NCBI GenBank assembly: GCA_027083925.1
Contig: JALWMK010000122.1
Coordinates: forward strand, 1 to 64,000
Length of the DNA: 64,000 nucleotides
Direction of reading: 5' to 3'
Source of the DNA: Sedimenticola sp.
GTDB lineage: Bacteria > Pseudomonadota > Gammaproteobacteria > Chromatiales > Chromatiaceae
Positions 57,379-64,000 of this stretch are shown here, in pieces. The translations under genes and the position numbers were made by a program. Numbering within the stretch: the stretch's first letter is position 1; each line of letters begins with the position of its first letter. Below the pieces are notes generated by a model that saw nothing but the letters and a program-made list of their open reading frames with translations, was not told the DNA's origin and searched no databases.

Positions 57379-57777
57379 TCAGCTCCGCAAGTGCTCGATG
57401 TACTTTGGCATCCCCTCACACACCAGCCGCACACCTTCCGCCTGTACGCGCACCCGCGAAACGCCGCCTTCTACCCCAAGATCACAATGCGCCCGGCCGC
57501 GGCCCTCCAGCGGAACAGGAATCATATCCCTGTAGGTATAGATATTTTCTCCCACATCTCCTCCACAGCATATCCCGGGAAGCTTCAGGGCGCCACCTTC
57601 CAGCAGTTCTCCGTTTTCAAAAACCAGTTCAATATTTTGCCGCCACTTGGTACGCTCTTCGGATCCGGTCATGGTTTTGATCAGGCAGGCCGGCTCGAAG
57701 CGAATACGCACCTCATCATCAACGAGCCTGATGTCTGTAATTCGGGAGCCGGGCAATTCAATGCTGGTCAGATCCAC
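57379..57777 (-). CDS. Hypothetical protein (132 aa)
   Basis: Clean ORF between convergent HDOD gene and ntrC; no recognised domain. Confidence 0.6.
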   Translation of the reverse strand: MDLTSIELPGSRITDIRLVDDEVRIRFEPACLIKTMTGSEERTKWRQNIELVFENGELLEGGALKLPGICCGGDVGENIYTYRDMIPVPLEGRGRAHCDLGVEGGVSRVRVQAEGVRLVCEGMPKYIEHLRS

Positions 57778-57797
57778 CTTATTTGAGCCTCAAGAAA

Positions 57798-57872
57798 ATG
57801 TTTATCGAATTGTTTATCATTCTAGCGTTGCTGGCTCTGGTCATCGCCCTGTTGAAGCCATGGAAATGGTAG
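57798..57872 (+). CDS. Candidate 24-aa single-TM microprotein
   Basis: ATG..TAG encodes MFIELFIILALLALVIALLKPWKW; hydrophobic helix with KPWKW tail; in a 100-bp gap between two minus-strand genes. Confidence 0.4.
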   Translation: MFIELFIILALLALVIALLKPWKW

Positions 57873-57878
57873 CAGCAG

Positions 57879-59270
57879 CTATTGGATGTCCTTGAGCTTG
57901 CGCGTGAGGGTGTTTCTTCCCCAGCCGAGCAGCTGAGCCGCTTCCTGCTTGCGATCACCCGTGGCCTGCAATGCCGCCTTGATCATGGTGGCCTCCACTT
58001 CATCCAGCAGTCCGGTGCGCCCCTCTTCGTGGCAAGCCTGCACCCAGCTCTGCAACATGGACCGCCAATCACCCGCCGCTGGTTGCGCTGACTGCAGGCC
58101 GGATCCATCAGCGGCAATCTCTGGAGGCAGGTCCTGGATATGAATTTCCTTCCCGGATGCCATTACCGTCAACCAGCGAGCCGTATTCTCCAGTTGCCTG
58201 ACGTTGCCTGGCCAGGAAAAGGCTTGCAACTTCGCCAGAGCATCCGGCTTTAGCCGCTTGGTATCAGCATCGAGTTCGAGCGCCGCCTTGCGCAGAAAAT
58301 GCCCCATCAGCAAGCCAATATCCTCACGCCTTTCACGCAAAGGAGGAATATGAATGCGGATCACATTCAGGCGGTGAAACAAATCTTCCCGAAACAGCCC
58401 CCGGGTAACCAGTTGTTCCAGATCCTGGTGGGTTGCGGCTATGATCCGCACATCGGCTTTTACGGTGCTGGCGCCGCCCACTCGGTAAAACTCTCCATCG
58501 GCAAGCACCCGCAACAGCCGGGTCTGCGCCTCTGCCGGCATGTCACCAATTTCATCCAGGAACAGGGTGCCGCCTTCCGCTTGCTCAAAACGTCCCACCC
58601 GCCGCGCCTGCGCCCCGGTGAACGCGCCTTTCTCATGACCAAACAGTTCCGACTCCATTAGCTCACGGGGAATTGCCGCCATGTTCAGGGCAATGAACGA
58701 CCGTTTTGCCCGCGGGCTGTGCTGGTGCAGGGCGTGTGCCACCAGCTCTTTTCCAGTTCCCGATTCACCGTTGATCAGCACCGAAATATTGGAGCGCGCC
58801 AGGCGCCCGATAGCCCGGAATACTTCCTGCATGGAAGCTGCTTCACCAATAATGCCGCCACTTCCACCCAGCTCACCTCCGCCGGCGGTGGCATTCTTGT
58901 TGCGGCTCGCCACTGCGCGCTCAACCTGGTCGATGGCCTCTTTCAGGTCGAAAGGCTTGGGCAGGTATTCAAACGCCCCGACATCATAAGCCTTAACCGC
59001 ACTATCCAGGTCGGAATGGGCAGTCATGATGATAACCGGCAGCTCGGGATGAATTTCATGGATCTTGCCAAGCAACGCCAAGCCATCCATATCCGGCATA
59101 CGGATGTCAGATACAATAGCCATGGGTTCAAAAACCTGTAACGCCTTGAGCAAATCACCAGGATGCTCAAAGCCACGCGCATCATACCCGGCCTTGGTGA
59201 GTGCCTTTTCCAGCACCCAGCGGATTGATCGGTCATCATCCACAATCCAGACGGCAGCAACTTTGCTCAT
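57879..59270 (-). CDS. ntrC: Nitrogen regulation protein NR(I)
   Basis: [92 protein letters not shown]; Fis HTH. Confidence 0.96.
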   Translation of the reverse strand: MSKVAAVWIVDDDRSIRWVLEKALTKAGYDARGFEHPGDLLKALQVFEPMAIVSDIRMPDMDGLALLGKIHEIHPELPVIIMTAHSDLDSAVKAYDVGAFEYLPKPFDLKEAIDQVERAVASRNKNATAGGGELGGSGGIIGEAASMQEVFRAIGRLARSNISVLINGESGTGKELVAHALHQHSPRAKRSFIALNMAAIPRELMESELFGHEKGAFTGAQARRVGRFEQAEGGTLFLDEIGDMPAEAQTRLLRVLADGEFYRVGGASTVKADVRIIAATHQDLEQLVTRGLFREDLFHRLNVIRIHIPPLRERREDIGLLMGHFLRKAALELDADTKRLKPDALAKLQAFSWPGNVRQLENTARWLTVMASGKEIHIQDLPPEIAADGSGLQSAQPAAGDWRSMLQSWVQACHEEGRTGLLDEVEATMIKAALQATGDRKQEAAQLLGWGRNTLTRKLKDIQ

Positions 59271-60358
59271 AGGTTTTGTTCCAGCGGCAGGTAAATGGTA
59301 AACACGGTTTTTCCGGGTTCACTGGTGAATTCTATCAGACCACCGTGGCGGTTGATCAGGGATTGGGCCAGAGACAGACCAAGCCCGGTACCTTCCGATT
59401 TGCCCGTAACCATCGGGTAGAAAACCCTTTCCTGCAACTCCTCGGGGATACCGGGACCATCATCGACAATATTGATTTGCACCACCAGGCGATGACGGAC
59501 GCTGACCAGGGTGAATTGCCGGAGAATCCGGGTTTGCAGCAGGAGTTTCCCTTTCCCACCCGTCGCCTGCACTGCATTTTGTACGATATTCAGAACTGCC
59601 TGGATTAGCTGGTCGGTGTCCCCCCGCAGATCGGGAATGCTTGGATCATAGTCTCGCTCCAATGCCACACCGTGCTCGGGATCCGCGGCGATGATTGTGC
59701 ATACGCGTTCAAGAATATGGTGAATATTGACGGCGCGCATCACCGGCAACTGGCGCGAACCCAGCATTTGATCCACCAGGGATTTTAGCCGATCCACCTC
59801 TTCAATGATAATGCGCGTGTACTCTGCCAAATCGCTATCTTCCAGCTCCATGGCCAGCAACTGGGCCGCGCCTCTTACACCACCGAGGGGGTTCTTTATT
59901 TCGTGAGCCAGCCCACGAATCAGATCCCGGGTCGCCAGATTCTGGCTGATCAGCCGCTCTTCCCGCGTCAGGCGCAGTTGCCTGTCCACGCGCCGGATTT
60001 CCGCCAGAACCATACCCGGCCGTTCCTCTATCTCTACCGGAACCAGGGTGCAATCTACCGTGATGCTATGGCCATCAGGCAATAACAACATAACCTCCCG
60101 TTCGCTCAGGGGTTGATTGGTCTCGATAACGGTTGCCAGGTGTTGCGCCATAACATCCTCCGGACAACGCAGCAACTGATCCATGGGTTTCCTCAGCACC
60201 ATACGCGCACTTACAGACAGCAGCATCTCAGCTGCTGCATTCATATATCGAATATTCAGTTGATGGTCAAATAACACCAGTGAAGTTGCCTGGCTGGAAA
60301 GAACCGCGCCTAGCAGCTCACCGGGGAGACTATTGGAGGGTTTGCTGTACATTAACAA
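59267..60358 (-). CDS. glnL: Nitrogen regulation sensor kinase NR(II)
   Basis: PAS domain, H-box IRGLAHEIKNPLGGVRGAAQLL, GTGLGLSLAQSLINRHGG; upstream of ntrC. Confidence 0.95.
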   Translation of the reverse strand: MLMYSKPSNSLPGELLGAVLSSQATSLVLFDHQLNIRYMNAAAEMLLSVSARMVLRKPMDQLLRCPEDVMAQHLATVIETNQPLSEREVMLLLPDGHSITVDCTLVPVEIEERPGMVLAEIRRVDRQLRLTREERLISQNLATRDLIRGLAHEIKNPLGGVRGAAQLLAMELEDSDLAEYTRIIIEEVDRLKSLVDQMLGSRQLPVMRAVNIHHILERVCTIIAADPEHGVALERDYDPSIPDLRGDTDQLIQAVLNIVQNAVQATGGKGKLLLQTRILRQFTLVSVRHRLVVQINIVDDGPGIPEELQERVFYPMVTGKSEGTGLGLSLAQSLINRHGGLIEFTSEPGKTVFTIYLPLEQNL

Positions 60359-60415
60359 CTGTAAATTCCAGGCGCCCGGAAACAGCCGGTCGCCTGAAAC
60401 AGGCCTTGTCCGGCC

Positions 60416-61123
60416 TCACGAGGAAGGAGATTTCGGTGCCGGCTGATAACTGGGCTGAAAATTAGGCTGAAAACCAGGTTGGGGCTTGGGGACGAAGTCA
60501 GGACCAAAGTCGGGATCAAAGTCAGGATCAAAGTCGGGATCAAAGTCAGGATCAAAGTCGGGCTTGGGTTCGGAGCCAGGTTTCTTTGCGATGGTACGGT
60601 GCAACTGAAAAGAGACCGCCGCTGACTGCGCGATCTCTTTTCCGCTCTTGTCATATACGGCTACGGCAACCTTATGTTTGCCACGAGCCACATTTTTCAG
60701 CTTCAACACGGTGCTTTCATATTTTCTACCCTGCACGGCTCCATCCAGAATGGCCTTCAGGTAATCTCCCTTGCGCAGCACTGGTGCCAAGGCCACAAAA
60801 ACAGAAACCGTGCCCGGGCTGCTGTGCACCGTACCACCATCTTCCGGGCTTACAATGCTGATTTCCCGGTAGGTGAGTTTTTCCGCTGCCACTTCAGCAG
60901 AAGTGGTTTCCGCCTCGTCTGCTCCTGCTTCCCCGGTTGGCTTCTCCGGCACTACCGGCGGTGCATAGGTGGACAAACCGGGCAATTTGTTCATTTTTTC
61001 TGCATTTGCTGCGTCTGGCTGGTCACCATAATGGACATTGCCGGCACCATCCACCCACTTGTAGATTTCTGCCTGGGAGGTCGCAGCTAAAAGCAGCAAA
61101 AGGAGGGTCACATATATTTTCAT
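60416..61123 (-). CDS. DUF4124 domain-containing protein with DPDF tandem repeats
   Basis: Signal peptide MKIYVTLLLLLLAATSQA, DUF4124 EIYKWVDGAGNVHYGDQPDAANAEKMNKLP, C-terminal PDFDPDFDPDFDPDF repeat; start 61123 (ORF track 61210). Confidence 0.88.
   Translation of the reverse strand: MKIYVTLLLLLLAATSQAEIYKWVDGAGNVHYGDQPDAANAEKMNKLPGLSTYAPPVVPEKPTGEAGADEAETTSAEVAAEKLTYREISIVSPEDGGTVHSSPGTVSVFVALAPVLRKGDYLKAILDGAVQGRKYESTVLKLKNVARGKHKVAVAVYDKSGKEIAQSAAVSFQLHRTIAKKPGSEPKPDFDPDFDPDFDPDFDPDFGPDFVPKPQPGFQPNFQPSYQPAPKSPSS
60497..60562. repeat. 12-bp tandem repeat (GTCRGGATCAAA), about 5.5 copies
   Basis: Alternating GTCAGG/GTCGGG units inside the DUF4124 gene. Confidence 0.9.
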
Positions 61124-61397
61124 AAAGGCGCCTCTAAAAATCATTATTCTGGTGCAGACCAAAATCCGTAAGTACTTGAAAGCTATTGACACTGGTACCC
61201 GCCTGGGCATCCTGCTTAATTCTGCCCCTGGATTTGTGCACTGCTGTCGTCATGAAAACTAAATTTTTTGAGGCGCTCATAGGCCAGATACTAGCTCAGG
61301 GTATGTTATTTTTCCACAAAGCTCTCCAGGCTTCTGGATAAATGGTAGCTTTCACCCGACAATCGAACGGCTGCTGGTGCAATTTCCAGGCTAGTGC

Positions 61398-62159
61398 TCA
61401 GTATTCAGAAGCATCCTCACCGAAAATATGTACAGAATGACCGATGCCAAACTGCAGCGCTTCCACCGCACTTCCCTGATTTACCGCGATTTCGATTAAA
61501 TCAATGGAATTTACATAGCAAAACAACTCGCCGACTGCCACAGAGGAAAAGGTAGGGGCCCGCCATATGCGCTGCTCGCCAACTACCAGCCCATGGAAAT
61601 CCGGGGCGCTGCTTGCAAAAATCCCTGTCATGGCGTTGCCGAATCCGTCGATATAGATGATCTCCTCAAGATTGGATGGCCAGGATGCGCCGACCATGGC
61701 TTCTCTCTCCATCGGCCGTAGTTGCGGAATCTTCCCTTGGGCAATCATCCCCGCAACCGGCGCAAAAACGTCACGGCCATGAAAACTGGCGGATACCACT
61801 GGCATAAGGGATGGATCGATCTCCCACAAAGAGCAGTCACCCGCATGGGCAGGCAGCATCGACAGTAGCCCGTTGTCCGGAGCGACATACCAGCGCCTGC
61901 CGATATTCAGACAAAGAGCCTTGCGGACGCTGCCAACGCCAGGATCCACGACCGCCACCACTACCGCATGTTCCGGCAGATACCGGGACAACGCCGCCAG
62001 CAAATAAGCCCCGGCTCGTGGATTTGCAAATGGCACATCACACATCAGATTCACGACCCTGACATCCTGGCCGGATTCAAGCAATACGGACTCCATCTGC
62101 CCAAGATAGGGACCCTTGATTCCGAAATCGGTAAAAAAATAGAGGATCGGAATGGACAT
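61398..62159 (-). CDS. SAM hydrolase / SAM-dependent halogenase-like protein (DUF62)
   Basis: YFFTDFGIKGPYLGQMESVLL, VVAVVDPGVGS, YVAPDNGLLSML, FHGRDVFAPVAG, IYIDGFGNAMT. Confidence 0.93.
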   Translation of the reverse strand: MSIPILYFFTDFGIKGPYLGQMESVLLESGQDVRVVNLMCDVPFANPRAGAYLLAALSRYLPEHAVVVAVVDPGVGSVRKALCLNIGRRWYVAPDNGLLSMLPAHAGDCSLWEIDPSLMPVVSASFHGRDVFAPVAGMIAQGKIPQLRPMEREAMVGASWPSNLEEIIYIDGFGNAMTGIFASSAPDFHGLVVGEQRIWRAPTFSSVAVGELFCYVNSIDLIEIAVNQGSAVEALQFGIGHSVHIFGEDASEY

Positions 62160-62206
62160 GCCCCCAGTCTATCCCATGTCTGCAGCATGCGGCATACCCT
62201 GTGCAT

Positions 62207-62235
62207 AAAAAAACCGGGCATTCGCCCGGCTTTTC
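62207..62235 (-). terminator. Rho-independent terminator downstream of rplQ
   Basis: On the minus strand GCCGGGC-GAAT-GCCCGGTTTTTTT. Confidence 0.85.
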
Positions 62236-62259
62236 TTATGCTGCTATCTGCTGCTGGAA

Positions 62260-62652
62260 TCAATCTTCAAAGAGTTCCTCGGTATCTTCACTGATGGGGC
62301 GATCCACCAGCTCGACATAGGCCATTGGCGCCTTGTCACCACTGCGGTATCCACATTTCAGAATGCGCAGGTAGCCGCCCTGGCGCTCCTGGTAGCGGGG
62401 GCCAAGTTCGGCAAACAATTTCCCCACCGCCGCGGCATCACGCAGGCGGGAAAACGCCAGGCGCCGCTTGGCAACGTTGTCCTGCTTGGCCATGGTGATC
62501 AATGGCTCGGCAACGCGGCGCAGCTCCTTGGCTTTCGGCAAGGTGGTCTTGATCATTTCGTGCTCGATAAGAGACACCGCCATGTTGCGATACATGGCTT
62601 TGCGGTGAGAACTATTTCTGTTTAGTTGCCGTCCGGCTTTGCGGTGACGCAT
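62260..62652 (-). CDS. rplQ: 50S ribosomal protein L17
   Basis: [53 protein letters not shown]. Confidence 0.99.
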   Translation of the reverse strand: MRHRKAGRQLNRNSSHRKAMYRNMAVSLIEHEMIKTTLPKAKELRRVAEPLITMAKQDNVAKRRLAFSRLRDAAAVGKLFAELGPRYQERQGGYLRILKCGYRSGDKAPMAYVELVDRPISEDTEELFED

Positions 62653-62696
62653 GGGTCGACTTTCCTGAGTAAAGGTTGAATTTCAACAGACAGCGA

Positions 62697-63707
62697 TTAT
62701 TTCGCTACCAGTTCCTGTATGTTTTCCGGTGGCCAGTTTTCCAGCCGCACGCCCAGCGACAAACCGCGGGTCGCCAGTACGTCCTTGATTTCATTGAGCG
62801 ATTTTTTACCCAGATTCGGGGTTTTGAGCAACTCCACTTCCGTGCGCTGAATCAGGTCACCGATAAGAAAAATATTTTCTGCCTTGAGGCAGTTGGCAGA
62901 TCGTACTGTCAGCTCCAGATCATCCACAGGACGCAGCAGGATCGGATCGATGGCAGGCGCTTCCGGTTCCGCAATATGATCATCCTCCGGGCCGATTTCT
63001 TCCAGATAGACGAAGGCTTCAAGCTGCTTCTGCAGAATAGTCGCAGAACGACGAATCGCGTCTTCCGGATCAATCGTGCCATTGGTCTCGATGTCGATGA
63101 CCAGGCGATCCAGATCGGTGCGCTGCTCGACCCGGGCAGACTCTACGCTGTAGGAAACACGCAATACCGGGCTGAACGAAGCGTCCAGCTGCAGATAGCC
63201 AATGGGACGGTCTTCACCGGCAGCGCTCTCGCGGCTGGAAGAGGCTTCATAACCGCGTCCACGGCGCACCTTGAGCAGCATACTCAACTCGCCCTTTTCG
63301 GTAAGATGGGCTATCACATGGTCGGGATTCACTACATCCACACCATGGCTGAGCTGTATATCACCGGCGGTAACGACGGCAGGCCCCTTCACCTTGAGTG
63401 TCAGCTCTGCATCGTCACGGTCTTCCATGACAATCGCCACACCCTTAAGGTTGAGGAGGATTTCCAATACATCTTCCTGCACCCCTTCAATGCCGCTGTA
63501 CTCATGCAGCACATTCTCGATTTCCGCATCGACAATGGCGCAACCCGGCATGGATGACAGCAGGATACGGCGCAGTGCATTTCCCAGGGTGTGACCAAAA
63601 CCTCTTTCCAGAGGCTCCAGAGACACTTTGGAGCGACGATCATTGACCTTGTCCACGCCGATAATGCGTGGCTTTAAAAAATCTGTGACGGAATCCGCCA
63701 TGAACAT
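62697..63707 (-). CDS. rpoA: DNA-directed RNA polymerase subunit alpha
   Basis: [28 protein letters not shown]-terminal domain [46 protein letters not shown]. Confidence 0.99.
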   Translation of the reverse strand: MFMADSVTDFLKPRIIGVDKVNDRRSKVSLEPLERGFGHTLGNALRRILLSSMPGCAIVDAEIENVLHEYSGIEGVQEDVLEILLNLKGVAIVMEDRDDAELTLKVKGPAVVTAGDIQLSHGVDVVNPDHVIAHLTEKGELSMLLKVRRGRGYEASSSRESAAGEDRPIGYLQLDASFSPVLRVSYSVESARVEQRTDLDRLVIDIETNGTIDPEDAIRRSATILQKQLEAFVYLEEIGPEDDHIAEPEAPAIDPILLRPVDDLELTVRSANCLKAENIFLIGDLIQRTEVELLKTPNLGKKSLNEIKDVLATRGLSLGVRLENWPPENIQELVAK

Positions 63708-63718
63708 ACCTTCCTAGC

Positions 63719-64000
63719 TTACTTGGAATAAAGCTCGACAATGAGCTGCTCGTTGATTTCTGCTGGCAGATCAACACGCTCGGGAACCCGTTTGAATGTG
63801 CCGCTCATGCCTTTCACATCCACCTCGACCCAATCGGGAAAACCGTATTGCCCGGCCAGCGCAAGGGCATTGGCGATACGCGCCTGTTTGCGGGATTTTT
63901 CACCCACAGTTACGACGTCATCAGCCTGCACGCGATAGGAGGCAACATTAACAACCTCGCCATTGACTTCAATCGCCTTGTGGCTGACAAGCTGACGCGC
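63719..64000 (-). CDS. rpsD: 30S ribosomal protein S4 (partial, 5' end outside window)
   Basis: Minus-strand frame ...[42 protein letters not shown]...[20 protein letters not shown]. Confidence 0.97.
   Translation of the reverse strand, partial: ARQLVSHKAIEVNGEVVNVASYRVQADDVVTVGEKSRKQARIANALALAGQYGFPDWVEVDVKGMSGTFKRVPERVDLPAEINEQLIVELYSK

Noticed and set aside
1-64000. tRNA/rRNA genes
   Set aside because: No cloverleaf or rRNA signature was recognised in intergenic gaps by eye; tRNAscan-SE would be needed to exclude them formally.

Overview
The window is mostly a conserved, high-GC gammaproteobacterial chromosome, probably from a sulfur-oxidising lineage. That last point is inferred from a qmoA-qmoB-hdrC-hdrB cluster plus a SqrR/BigR-type regulator next to a rhodanese. 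Core blocks: ECF sigma factor/yajQ; trkH-trkA-ntrX-ntrY-DUF4390-rsmB-fmt-def; LysM-dprA-smg-topA-tsaC; moaE, a sulfatase and DUF533; lptM-lysA-methyltransferase-dapF-DUF484-xerC; anaerobic RNR (nrdD, separate glycyl-radical ORF, nrdG); hslVU; DUF971-ubiE-ubiJ-ubiB; DJ-1, ctpA-envC-gpmI; rhodanese-secB-gpsA; class 1B-like pyrD, HDOD; ntrBC; SAM hydrolase; rplQ-rpoA-rpsD. The accessory island (about 23.6-28.25 kb) is the main point of interest. It holds an MNT/HEPN toxin-antitoxin pair with an amber codon in the HEPN gene, three integron attC-like sites with no integrase in the window (CALIN-like), a tandemly duplicated 517/518-bp cassette, an AT-rich STAND/NB-ARC-like NTPase cut off by a REP-associated (Y1) transposase element, and the truncated tail of a BrnT toxin with an intact BrnA antitoxin on the other side. 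Other repeat signals: two MITE-like elements with 22-bp terminal inverted repeats (one between an FNR/Anr-like box and nrdD), a five-copy short palindrome family (CCTGAAYC-N4-GATTCAGG), and a 17-bp perfect inverted repeat with nested stems upstream of moaE. All calls come from reading the sequence and the translated ORFs; no database search was run.
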